From contig JANWYO010000233.1 of the NCBI GenBank assembly GCA_025055215.1, positions 1 through 62,242 of the forward strand: 62,242 bases of DNA. Direction: 5' to 3'. The translations under genes were made by a program, and so were the position numbers. The notes below the pieces were generated by a model. It was not told the origin of the DNA, made no database searches, and was given only the letters and a program-made list of their open reading frames with translations. The number at the start of each line of letters is the position of its first letter. Position 1 is the stretch's first letter. Shown here in pieces: positions 27,943-36,374 of the stretch. Origin of the DNA: Gemmataceae bacterium. Lineage in GTDB: Bacteria; Planctomycetota; Planctomycetia; Gemmatales; Gemmataceae.

Positions 27943-29259
27943 CTAAAACAGCGCGGCATAATCCTCTTCGATGCGCTTCAGCGACAGGCGGTTGAGGAAG
28001 TTCGCGTAACACATCCACGCCGTAAGGGCGTGCAGGTCGGCAAACTGGGGCGGGACAAATCGGGGTCGCTCCACCAATCCCTCCTCCACCAGCTGCCCCA
28101 AGATCTTGATGTCGGCCAGGTTGGTCTTGCCGCAAAAGAGCAGCGGCACCTGGCGGACCATGCCACGGCGGACAGCCAAGCGGATGTAGTTGTAGACCAT
28201 GACGAAGCCTTTGCTGTAGCAGAGGTCCTTGGTGAAGGGCCCACACCCCTCCGGCAGGCTGCCGCGGAAGATGCGCATCGTGTGCTGGTAGCTCTCGCGA
28301 GCGTCATAGCCCTCGTTGAGGAAATAGCGGTAAACTTCGAGGAAATTGGCGCCCTCCTCCGCCATCGCCACCCCCCGGATGCGATTGGTCAGGCGGCGGA
28401 CGCGGGCCGGGTGCGAGGCGAAGGCGAAGAGTTCCGTCAAGACAGCCAACCCCTCTTGCGTGATGGTGGACGATGGCGGGCCTTTGCTGAGAAACGTGCA
28501 CACCGGCTGCGACAGGCCGTTCAAGGTCGTCCCCAGGTGGACCCACCCCTCGTGCACTTCGAGCAGGCGGACCTCTCGCGCCGTAAAGCGGGCATCGGTG
28601 CGAATCTTGATGTAGTCGCTGCCCGCGGCGGCATCGGCCACGATGCCGTCGGAGAGCTTGACGCGCACGGCGCTTGGATCCCGGAAGTATTCCCCCAGCC
28701 GGGCCGACAGCAACTCCACCACTTGGCCGGCATCGTAACAGGGCGGCTCCTGGCTGAAGATCGTCTCGTGGGAGAGGTTGTCGAGGATGTCCGACATCAT
28801 GTGGCCCAGATCGGCCAGATTGGGGTCGCCGGCGTGGAAACTGTCCGAGGCGCTGCCGTACAGCCGTTCGGAGATCTCGGCGAACGCCCGAGTGCCCCGG
28901 TGGGTGAGAAGATGGACCACCTCGCGGTATTCCTGGCACATCCGGGCCATGATCTGGCCCGGGGCGTTGAACTCGCCTAGCTGACGGCGGATGTCACGCT
29001 CGATCTGGTGAAACTCGTGCAGTTTCTGCTCCGGGTCGAAGGGTAGGGGGCGAGCACGGTAGTACTCCGGTGTAACCGGCGGTAATTCCCGACAACCCCG
29101 GGCGAAGAACGCCCGTTCGATGTCGTCGTCCCACTTGATGGCATCGAGAATGCGGATCGGGCGCTGGGCCTCGACCAGCCGATCGCTGAGAGCACGTACC
29201 ATGCTTTCGTAAGGGGTGAGGGAACGAGCAGGACTGCCGTTGAGACTTGCTTTGCCCAT
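27943..29259 (-). CDS. DUF1704 family metalloprotease-like protein (QEGLA motif, MATCAP-like)
   Basis: A 438-residue protein of the DUF1704 family, often labelled flavohemoglobin expression-modulating QEGLA protein. It contains the HExxxH zinc motif (H236, E237, H241 in LEVHEGWVHLGTTLN) and the downstream TQEGLAVLTE block (268-276), whose Glu may be the third ligand. The eukaryotic relatives MATCAP1/KIAA0895L use this layout as tubulin carboxypeptidases, so peptidase activity is a reasonable inference, with an unknown bacterial substrate. No signal peptide is visible. The start is the ATG at 29259; a second ATG at 29202 is possible since neither has a clear ribosome-binding site. Confidence 0.88.
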   Translation of the reverse strand: MGKASLNGSPARSLTPYESMVRALSDRLVEAQRPIRILDAIKWDDDIERAFFARGCRELPPVTPEYYRARPLPFDPEQKLHEFHQIERDIRRQLGEFNAPGQIMARMCQEYREVVHLLTHRGTRAFAEISERLYGSASDSFHAGDPNLADLGHMMSDILDNLSHETIFSQEPPCYDAGQVVELLSARLGEYFRDPSAVRVKLSDGIVADAAAGSDYIKIRTDARFTAREVRLLEVHEGWVHLGTTLNGLSQPVCTFLSKGPPSSTITQEGLAVLTELFAFASHPARVRRLTNRIRGVAMAEEGANFLEVYRYFLNEGYDARESYQHTMRIFRGSLPEGCGPFTKDLCYSKGFVMVYNYIRLAVRRGMVRQVPLLFCGKTNLADIKILGQLVEEGLVERPRFVPPQFADLHALTAWMCYANFLNRLSLKRIEEDYAALF

Positions 29260-29394
29260 CGCAGGTGGTGGGAGTTGTTGGCCTCGCTTTCGTCTTTGGG
29301 TGGACAGGCCGCGGCGGCGCGACTGAAGTTCCTTCTAACGCTAGTGGACTCGGAAATCCAGTGTGAATATCCCGCGGATGCACCTTTCGGTGGG

Positions 29395-29590
29395 GGCGGG
29401 GTTGCGCTCCGGGCAGCAGTTTCCCCCGCCCGCCGCCGATGCAGGTTTCGCGCCCATGGTCCATCGTTTCGCGCTCGCCGCGTGCCGAGCGAACGTCTCC
29501 CATCCTCGCGCAATCGCGAACCGATCAATCCCCCTCCGCGCCCGTACACCCTCGGCTCGCCGCCGGCGGCGCCGGGCGGATCGGTTCGCC
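29395..29590 (+). repeat. Dispersed palindromic intergenic repeat, copy 3
   Basis: It lies in the 498-base gap 29260-29757 between divergent genes, which holds no other feature I can support. It shows the GGGCAGCAGTTTCCCCC box (29412-29428), the half-palindrome CCATCGTTTCGCGCTCGCC (29461-29479), a GCGAACCGATCAATCCCCCT box (29516-29535) and a diverged 3' end rich in GCCGCCGGCGGC. Confidence 0.72.
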
Positions 29591-29757
29591 GCCCGGACGC
29601 AGCGCTGAAGCCCGTCCGCGGCCCCGGTCGCACCCTTGACACGCCAAGCGGCCTGAGCCGACAATTTCGTTGGAGACGGGCAGCGACGACGCAACGATCG
29701 GCAGGAGTCAGGGCGGGAGGATGCACCGACCAGGGAAACCCGGCGAGATTGGGGCGC

Positions 29758-30471
29758 ATGACCAGCGACCAGAGCGAGTTTTGGGATCGGCGCTATCTCG
29801 ACGAGGGTTTCATCTGGGGGCAAGAACCCAGCCCGACGGCCCGCATGCTGACGGCCTACCTTCCACCTGGCGCCCAGGTGCTTGACGTTGGCTTTGGCTA
29901 CGGACGCGACCTCCCTTTCCTGATTCGCCGCGGCTACCGCACCTCGGGGATCGACCTGTCCGTCGCCGGCTTGCGACTGGCCGAACAACTCCTGGCTAGG
30001 CAGGGCGTGCAGGCCGAGCAACTCTACGTCGGCCGCTTCGAGGAAACTCATCTCCCCAACGCCCCGTTCGACGGCATCCTTAGTCATCGCATGGCTCATC
30101 TCCTCGTGACCCGGCCGGCGGTCGAGCGCTTTGTGGCCAAATTGGTCGACGTCTTGCGTCCTGGCGGGATGCTCTTCGTGGCGGCCCGCAACCCTCGCGA
30201 CCTCGATCCGGCCGCGATGGTCCCCATTGAGGAGGGCGTCTACGAGTACCGCCAGCGGCCCGGGCATCGGATCCGTTATTGGGACGAGGCCTTCTTCCAC
30301 GCGGTCTTTGACCAATCGTTCGACATCCTGACGTTAACTGACGCCGTGGAGAACGAATCGGTCGCCCAGCCGGTCCCCTGCCACTTCACCGTCATGATTG
30401 CCCAGCGCAAGGCCGGGCCGACTCAGCGCATCGCCGGCCTGGAGGGCGTGCCACGGCAGCCGGGGTTGTGA
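29758..30471 (+). CDS. Class I SAM-dependent methyltransferase
   Basis: A 237-residue methyltransferase with the Rossmann motif I VLDVGFGYGRDLPFLIRRGY, an acidic residue after beta-2 (GIDLSVAGL), and motif IV around FDGILSHRMAHL. The N terminus FWDRRYLDEGFIWGQEPSPTA resembles TehB/thiopurine-type methyltransferases, which act on small molecules. Substrate unknown. The stop codon overlaps the GTG upstream of the hybrid kinase frame, so it may be the first gene of the signalling operon. Confidence 0.85.
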   Translation: MTSDQSEFWDRRYLDEGFIWGQEPSPTARMLTAYLPPGAQVLDVGFGYGRDLPFLIRRGYRTSGIDLSVAGLRLAEQLLARQGVQAEQLYVGRFEETHLPNAPFDGILSHRMAHLLVTRPAVERFVAKLVDVLRPGGMLFVAARNPRDLDPAAMVPIEEGVYEYRQRPGHRIRYWDEAFFHAVFDQSFDILTLTDAVENESVAQPVPCHFTVMIAQRKAGPTQRIAGLEGVPRQPGL

Positions 30472-30491
30472 ACGCGCGAGAGGATCGGGTC

Positions 30492-33077
30492 ATGAATCGA
30501 TCAGTCACTCCGCCGCCAAATCCCTCGCCCGGGACCGGCCCTGTCGCGCTCCCCGGAGGACATCGGAAACACTGGTCGCCCATCCGCAAGTGCCGCTACG
30601 CCGCTTTTGGCTATTTCGGCCTGACGGGGCTGTTGGCCGCCACCATTCTCGTCGGTTGGGCAAGCGTCGGCTTTCCGGCCACCCCCAAAGGGCCGTGGAT
30701 CACCCACTTGCTCGATTACTCCATCTCCACCGCCTGGCCGACGGCCGTGGGGCTGGTGCTGATGACGCTGACGGCCGGCCTGCACTTGATGGCCGGCCGG
30801 CGCCGGGCACTTCGCCGGCCCCTTTTCTTGGTCCTCGGCTTCGTCCTGGTGTGGAGCGTCGGTCAGCTCACGGAGTTTGTCTTCAGTAAGATCGACCCCT
30901 CGCTTCGTGAGACAGGCCCCACCTGGTGGACGTTCCTGATGACCCCGTTTCGCCGCAGCGGCATGTCGCCGGGAACGGCGGGCAATTTCCTGGCGACGGT
31001 GCTGGTCGTGCATCACCTGATGATGAGGCCCTCGGCACGTTGGCGCGACCGGGCCGCCGTGGGGTCGGTCCTGCTGGTGGGCGTTAATCTCCTGTTGTTG
31101 ATCGGCTATGAGTACCATCATGCCCTGTTTGCCAGCATTCTCAATATCGCGGTTGCGTTCCCGACGGCCTTGGCCTTTTTCCTGTTGGGGATGGGGTTGT
31201 TGGCCGCCGCCGGTCCGCGGAACCGAGTCCTCCGCCCGTTCTTCGGCCCGTCGACGCAGGCGCTGCTGCTCCGCACTTTCCTCCCCTTGTTCGTGGTCGT
31301 CATCTTCGGCACGTTCCTGTTACATGAGTTCATTCGCGCGGGTGACACTGAGGGCGAGGGTGTCTGGGAGAGTTTTCGCATCCTTTTTGCGGGTTACTGG
31401 ATTTTCGGGGTGGTGTTGGTCGTGGGCTGGGTGGTGGCGCGACTATCACACCGGGTGGGCGCCGAGCTGGAGCAGGCCCGGGCCGAGTTGATGACCGCCC
31501 TCCAGGAGTTGCGCGTCGCCCGTGACAAGGCCCAAGCCGCTGCCGTGGCCCGCGACCTGTTTCTCGCTCAGGTCAGCCACGAGCTTCGCACTCCGCTCAA
31601 CCACATCCTGGGCTTCTGCCAGCTGTTGGAGCTGAGCAACCTGGACGCCGCCCAGCAGGGCGATCTCCGCAAGATTCATCAAGCGGGTGAGCACCTCCTC
31701 TGCCTGATCAACGACATCCTCGACTATCAGAAAGTGATCATGGGCCAAGTGCCGCTGGACATCGAGGAGCTGGAGGTGGGGCCGCTGATCCGCGACATCG
31801 CTGACACCATGGAGCCGAAAATCAGGGAGCGCGGCAACCGGCTGGTGATCGACGTTCCTTCGGCCCTGGGTCGCGTGTGTGCCGACCGGCGGCGTTTTCG
31901 ACAAATCCTGACCAACCTCCTCAGCAACGCCGCCAAGTTTACTCGGCAGGGGACAGTGACCATCCGCGCGGCGCGGGACCAGGCGGAGGGCGGCGACTGG
32001 GTCGCCGTGGCGGTCATCGACACGGGTAAGGGGATTTCTGCCGCCGACCAGGCGCGGTTATTCCAGCCGTTCGGCAAGTTGACCGACAAGCAAGAAAACC
32101 CCGAAGGGACGGGGTTGGGGCTGGCGATCTGCAAGAACCTTTGCGAGCGGATGGGAGGACAGATCACGGTCGCGAGCGAGGTCGGCCGCGGGTCGACGTT
32201 CACGTTCCGCTTGCCAGCCGCCGCGGGTCCAGTGGAGGCGGCGGCGCGGCCACCGGCCGCCCCGCCGCCCCGCCGCCCGGCCGTTGCCGAGCAGCGACGC
32301 CCGGGGCGCGACGTGGTCATGGTCATCGACGACGACCCGCAGGTCCAGGAGTTGATGCAGCGGTTCCTCGAGGGGCAGGGGTTCGCGGTCTACCCCGTCA
32401 CCAACGGCCTGCACGCCCTGGAAGTGGTCAAGGAGGTCCGGCCAGCGGTCATCACCCTCGACGTGATGCTCCCCGGCATCGACGGTTGGGGCATCCTTGC
32501 CGCCTTGAAAAACGACGCCGAAACTGCCGACATCCCCGTCGTCATGGTCTCGATTGTCGATGAACGAACAAAGGGGTTCGCCCTGGGGGCCGCGGAGTTC
32601 GTGACCAAACCGATCGACTGGGACCGCCTGGCACAACTGTTGCGCAAGTACCAGGAGACCACCATCGGCCCCGTGCTGGTGGTGGACGACGACCCCAGCC
32701 TGCGTGAAGTCTGCCGACGGCAGCTGCAATCCCAAGGCTGGACAGTGCTCGAGGCCGAGCATGGCCAAGCCGCCTTGGCCGCGATGCGGCAGAACCGCCC
32801 GGCCATCATCCTGCTCGATCTGATGATGCCGGTCATGGACGGCTTCGAGTTTCTGCAAGAGCTGCGACAACACCCGGAGTGGCGGACGGTCCCCGTCATC
32901 GTGGTGACGGCCAAGCAGCTAACGCCCGACGATCGGGAGCGGCTCGCCGGCAGCGTCCAGGAAATCCTGGAAAAGCATCGCTGCGCCATCGACGAATTGT
33001 TCGACGAGGTCCTGGAGCGGGTGCGGTATCACATTACTGCGGCCGCATCCAGCAAGGAGGGAGTGCCCCATGGCTAA
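30492..33077 (+). CDS. Membrane hybrid sensor histidine kinase with two receiver domains
   Basis: An 861-residue protein. Seven or eight hydrophobic segments fill residues about 40-320 with no obvious extracytoplasmic sensor, so it may sense within the membrane. A DHp domain follows with phosphoacceptor H363 (QVSHELRTPLNHILGFCQ), then a HATPase with N box NLLSNAAKFT, G1 DTGKGIS and G2 GTGLGLAI. Two REC domains are at about 609-722 (phospho-Asp D657) and 728-845 (D776), separated from the kinase by a Pro/Ala linker. ATG 30492 has AGAGGA upstream; a GTG at 30468 would add 8 residues. The frame overlaps the next receiver gene by 8 bases. Confidence 0.93.
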   Translation: MNRSVTPPPNPSPGTGPVALPGGHRKHWSPIRKCRYAAFGYFGLTGLLAATILVGWASVGFPATPKGPWITHLLDYSISTAWPTAVGLVLMTLTAGLHLMAGRRRALRRPLFLVLGFVLVWSVGQLTEFVFSKIDPSLRETGPTWWTFLMTPFRRSGMSPGTAGNFLATVLVVHHLMMRPSARWRDRAAVGSVLLVGVNLLLLIGYEYHHALFASILNIAVAFPTALAFFLLGMGLLAAAGPRNRVLRPFFGPSTQALLLRTFLPLFVVVIFGTFLLHEFIRAGDTEGEGVWESFRILFAGYWIFGVVLVVGWVVARLSHRVGAELEQARAELMTALQELRVARDKAQAAAVARDLFLAQVSHELRTPLNHILGFCQLLELSNLDAAQQGDLRKIHQAGEHLLCLINDILDYQKVIMGQVPLDIEELEVGPLIRDIADTMEPKIRERGNRLVIDVPSALGRVCADRRRFRQILTNLLSNAAKFTRQGTVTIRAARDQAEGGDWVAVAVIDTGKGISAADQARLFQPFGKLTDKQENPEGTGLGLAICKNLCERMGGQITVASEVGRGSTFTFRLPAAAGPVEAAARPPAAPPPRRPAVAEQRRPGRDVVMVIDDDPQVQELMQRFLEGQGFAVYPVTNGLHALEVVKEVRPAVITLDVMLPGIDGWGILAALKNDAETADIPVVMVSIVDERTKGFALGAAEFVTKPIDWDRLAQLLRKYQETTIGPVLVVDDDPSLREVCRRQLQSQGWTVLEAEHGQAALAAMRQNRPAIILLDLMMPVMDGFEFLQELRQHPEWRTVPVIVVTAKQLTPDDRERLAGSVQEILEKHRCAIDELFDEVLERVRYHITAAASSKEGVPHG

Positions 33078-33450
33078 GATTTTGGTCGTCGAGGACGATG
33101 CCACAAACCTGGAGATCGCCTCTCGGTTCCTGCGGCTGCGGGGCTACGACGTGGTCAGCGCCCACGACGGGCCTTCGGCGGTGGCCCAGGCACTGGCCGA
33201 AAAACCCGACCTCATCCTCATGGACATGAAGTTACCCCACGCCGGCGACGGCCAGGCCGCGACCCGCGCCATTCGCGCCCAGCCCAGCCTCGGCTCGGTG
33301 CCGATCATCGCCCTGACCGCCCAAGCAATGCCGGTCGAGATCGACGACATGTTCGCTGCCGGCTGCGACGATGTCGAGACGAAGCCGTTCAACTTCGCCC
33401 AGCTGCATGGCAAGATCGAGAAGCTGTTAGCGGCGCGGAGCCAGCGATGA
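33070..33450 (+). CDS. Single-domain response regulator
   Basis: A 126-residue stand-alone receiver with acidic pair E8-D9-D10, phosphoacceptor D52 (LILMDMKLP), switch residue T83 and K105 (ETKPF). No output domain is present. Such DivK/CheY-type proteins act through protein contact or as phosphotransfer intermediates. It overlaps the hybrid kinase by 8 bases and the cyclase gene by 4 (ATGA), so all three are almost certainly made together. Confidence 0.95.
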   Translation: MAKILVVEDDATNLEIASRFLRLRGYDVVSAHDGPSAVAQALAEKPDLILMDMKLPHAGDGQAATRAIRAQPSLGSVPIIALTAQAMPVEIDDMFAAGCDDVETKPFNFAQLHGKIEKLLAARSQR

Positions 33451-35246
33451 CGGGTCTGACGGTACATGGGGTGGATCAGGGGCTGGCCGGGCCCGACCCA
33501 AGGGCCCGGCCGCAGGAGGTCGTTGCGTTGTCTGCGCCTGCCCGCCGTGATCTCCTCTTGGCTGTTCGCCGGGAGTTGCTGGAACTCCTCCAGGCCATCG
33601 TCACCTACAGCGAGGTGCTGTTACGCGATGCCGAAGAGGCCCAACCACCCGATGATTTCCTCACCGACTTGCGGAAAATGAATGCCGCCGCTCAATCCCT
33701 CTTAGGGTTCGTGGCGGAGACATTCGATCCGCAGCGGGCCGAGTTTCAAGGCGACGACTTCGATGCCAGCTTGCGGCGGCTTCGCCACGACGTCGGCAAT
33801 CGCCTTAACCATCTCACCGGGTTCTGCCAGATCCTCCTGTTGCGGGAAGAAACGGAGCACTTCGGCAGCTTCACCGCGGACCTGGAGCGCATCCGTGCCT
33901 GCTGCCAGACACTTGCCCAGCGGTTGCAGCGCCTCCGGGCCGCTGGCCCCGCCCCGGAGGCGGAGCCGGCCCCTCCCCTGAGCCTGCCCACGCTGCCGAC
34001 GGTCTTCCCCCGCGACATCGACCCTGGCGACGTGCTCATCGTCGATGACAATCCTTACGGCCGTGATGTCCTCCGTCGCTTGTTGGAGCCGCAGGGTCAT
34101 CGCATCCATGAAGCCGAGGACGGCGAGCAGGCCCTGGCCACGCTGCAAAGCCAGCCCGTCGATGTGATGCTTTTGGACCTGCTGATGCCCCGGATGAACG
34201 GCTTGGACGTCCTGCAACGCCTCCAGGCCGACAACCGCATGACCTGTTCGGTCATCGTCATCTCCGGCCTGGAAGAAATCGATAGCGTCGCCCGGTGCAT
34301 CGAACTGGGGGCCGACGACTATCTCACCAAGCCGATCGACCGCGTGCTGTTGCAGGCGCGGCTGCGCTCCAGTCTCCTGAAGCGGCGCCTGCGGCAGCGG
34401 GAGTTGGAGCAATTCTTCCCGCCCAAGGTGGCCCGCCAGATGCTGCACCGGCCCGAGCTTCTGGAGCAGGGCCGCGACGCCGAAATCTCCGTCCTCTTCG
34501 CCGACGTTCGCGGCTTCAGCCGCATCAGCGAGGACCTCGGCCCGGCCAAGACGGTGCAATGGTTGCGGGCCGTCATGGAAGTCCTGTCCGACGTTGTTTT
34601 GCGTCACCAAGGCGTGTTAGTGGACATCATCGGCGACGAGCTGATGGCCATGTGGGGGGCCCCGGAAGAGCAACCCGACCATGCCGACCTGGCGTGTCAG
34701 GCGGCCCTCGACATGCTCGACCAGCTGCCGGCCTTGAACCGCGACTGGCAGCCGATCATCGGCGAGCCGATCAGCCTGGGCATTGGCATCAACAGCGGTC
34801 CGGCCCGGGTCGGCAACACCGGCACCCGCCGCCGACTCAAGTACGGCGCCTTGGGCGATACCGTCAATCTAGCCAGCCGCGTTCAGGGCGCTACCAAGTA
34901 CCTGATGGCCCGACTGTTGATTACGGATGACACCCGCCGCCGTCTGCGCCAGAAGTTCCACGTCGGTCGGGTGGCGAACGTCCAAGCCGTCAACATCGAC
35001 CGGCCCATCACCCTTTACGAGGTCCACGCGCGGACCGATCGGGCCAGCGTCGCGGTCCGCCGGCTGTATGCCCGGGCGCTGCGGCTGTACGAAAATCGCC
35101 GCTTCAAGGAAGCCGCCGAAGTCCTGGGGAGCCTGTTGACCCAATACGGCGCCCAGGGGCCTGCCGTCTGGCTGATGTCCCGCACGATGGATTGTCTCGC
35201 CCAGCCTGGCAAGTGGCGGAAACTCTGGGACCTCCCTGGGAAATGA
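33447..35246 (+). CDS. DHp-like, receiver and class III nucleotide cyclase fusion
   Basis: A 599-residue soluble protein. Residues 30-95 form a helical segment resembling a degenerate DHp hairpin. Residues 108-165 form a second one with a His (RRLRHDVGNRLNHLTGFCQ, H114), strikingly like the DHp of the hybrid kinase two genes upstream, but no ATPase domain follows. A REC domain spans about 195-315 (phospho-Asp D244, K295). A class III cyclase domain (about 345-535) has metal Asp residues D353 (LFADVRGFS) and D397 (DIIGDELMAMWGAP) and the GDTVNLASR block. The usual adenine-selecting Lys three before the Gly of IGD is Asp (D393), and the partner position before GDTVN is Gly, so cAMP versus cGMP is unclear. 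A helical tail of about 60 residues ends it. Confidence 0.9.
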   Translation: MTGLTVHGVDQGLAGPDPRARPQEVVALSAPARRDLLLAVRRELLELLQAIVTYSEVLLRDAEEAQPPDDFLTDLRKMNAAAQSLLGFVAETFDPQRAEFQGDDFDASLRRLRHDVGNRLNHLTGFCQILLLREETEHFGSFTADLERIRACCQTLAQRLQRLRAAGPAPEAEPAPPLSLPTLPTVFPRDIDPGDVLIVDDNPYGRDVLRRLLEPQGHRIHEAEDGEQALATLQSQPVDVMLLDLLMPRMNGLDVLQRLQADNRMTCSVIVISGLEEIDSVARCIELGADDYLTKPIDRVLLQARLRSSLLKRRLRQRELEQFFPPKVARQMLHRPELLEQGRDAEISVLFADVRGFSRISEDLGPAKTVQWLRAVMEVLSDVVLRHQGVLVDIIGDELMAMWGAPEEQPDHADLACQAALDMLDQLPALNRDWQPIIGEPISLGIGINSGPARVGNTGTRRRLKYGALGDTVNLASRVQGATKYLMARLLITDDTRRRLRQKFHVGRVANVQAVNIDRPITLYEVHARTDRASVAVRRLYARALRLYENRRFKEAAEVLGSLLTQYGAQGPAVWLMSRTMDCLAQPGKWRKLWDLPGK

Positions 35247-35276
35247 GCCACCGCGGCGGCGACCGGCCGACCCCCT

Positions 35277-36323
35277 TCAAAACTGCCCGTCGCGCACTTG
35301 GAAATGGGTCGGCTTGCCGAGCGTTTCCCCGCCCCGTTGCAGCCAGTCCGCGATCCAGAGCATCAGTTGCCCCACCGGCACCCGGGGGTAGCCGAAGAGC
35401 CGATGTGCCCGCTGTGCGTTGCTCAGGAGGGCATCGGCAGCTTCCTGGCCGCGGCAAACCACGGGCCGGCCCAGGAGCCGACCAAATTCCTCCGCCACCC
35501 GGCGAACGCTGAGCAGTTCCGGCCCGGCGATGTTCAAGACCAGCGGCGGCGACGCGAGGTGGTCGAAGGCCGCCAGGGCGGCCGCGTTGGCGTCGGCCTG
35601 CCAGATGGCGTTGAAGTGGCCCATGGTGACGTCGATCGGTTGGCCCGCAAGGACGCTTTGAGCCAGATCGACCAACACCCCGTAGCGCAGCTCCGTGGCA
35701 TAATTCAGCCGCAGGATCGCCAACGGAATTCCCAGTGTTCGGCTGAAGTGCTCGAAAATCCGCTCCCGGCCAACGCAGCTCTGGGCATAGTCGCCGAGTG
35801 GCTGCAACGGATCGTCTTCCCGCGAGCCGCCCCAGGACACCGGTGACAGGCCGTAGACATTTCCCGTGGAAAAGGCGACGATCCGGCTGTGGCGGAAGTG
35901 TTCGCAGACCATGCCGGGAAGATAGCAGTTCATGGCCCAGGTCCGGGCCTCCTGACCCGTGGAGCCGAACTTCATCCCGGTCATGAAGATGACGTTGGGG
36001 ACCACGGGCAGGGCGCGGAGCTGGCCGGGATCGAGAAGGTCGCAGCGAATGGTGTCCACACCCTGGGCCTGCAAGCGGCCTTCGAGACCGCCAGCCGAAA
36101 AGCGCGACACGCCGATGACCCGCCGGCGGACGCCGGCGGCGTCAGAGGCCCGACGCACCATGCGGGCCAGCGTCGGCCCCATCTTGCCACCAACCCCAAG
36201 CACCAGGACGTCGCCGGCCAGTCGGCCCATCGCCGCGATTGCCAGCTCATTCGGCTCGCTCAGCCGCTCTTCCAACTCGTCAACGTCCGCGATGCGGTCC
36301 GGGAGTAGCTTGGCTCGGACCAT
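35277..36323 (-). CDS. Extended SDR-like epimerase/dehydrogenase with altered active site
   Basis: A 348-residue Rossmann protein. The dinucleotide motif is VLVLGVGGKMGPTLARMV, followed by SRF as the beta-2 end and VIFMTGMKFG. The catalytic region FSTGNVYGLSPVSWGG supplies the Ser/Tyr-like stretch, but the YxxxK motif reads YAQSC (GDYAQSCVGRE), so the usual Lys is Cys. It may still bind NAD(P) and a sugar nucleotide. I use ATG 36323 (MVRAKLLPDR); the TTG at 36344 is weaker. It is the last gene of the long minus-strand run, and convergent with the cyclase gene 30 bases away. Confidence 0.8.
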   Translation of the reverse strand: MVRAKLLPDRIADVDELEERLSEPNELAIAAMGRLAGDVLVLGVGGKMGPTLARMVRRASDAAGVRRRVIGVSRFSAGGLEGRLQAQGVDTIRCDLLDPGQLRALPVVPNVIFMTGMKFGSTGQEARTWAMNCYLPGMVCEHFRHSRIVAFSTGNVYGLSPVSWGGSREDDPLQPLGDYAQSCVGRERIFEHFSRTLGIPLAILRLNYATELRYGVLVDLAQSVLAGQPIDVTMGHFNAIWQADANAAALAAFDHLASPPLVLNIAGPELLSVRRVAEEFGRLLGRPVVCRGQEAADALLSNAQRAHRLFGYPRVPVGQLMLWIADWLQRGGETLGKPTHFQVRDGQF

Positions 36324-36374
36324 GCCGACTTGTCTCCGCGTCAACCGGCTCGGTGCCGATGCCCGGCGGCGGGG

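Noticed and set aside
29275-29757. Upstream extension of the methyltransferase frame
   Set aside because: It runs through repeat copy 3 and is Arg/Pro-rich; the domain begins at MTSDQSEFW.
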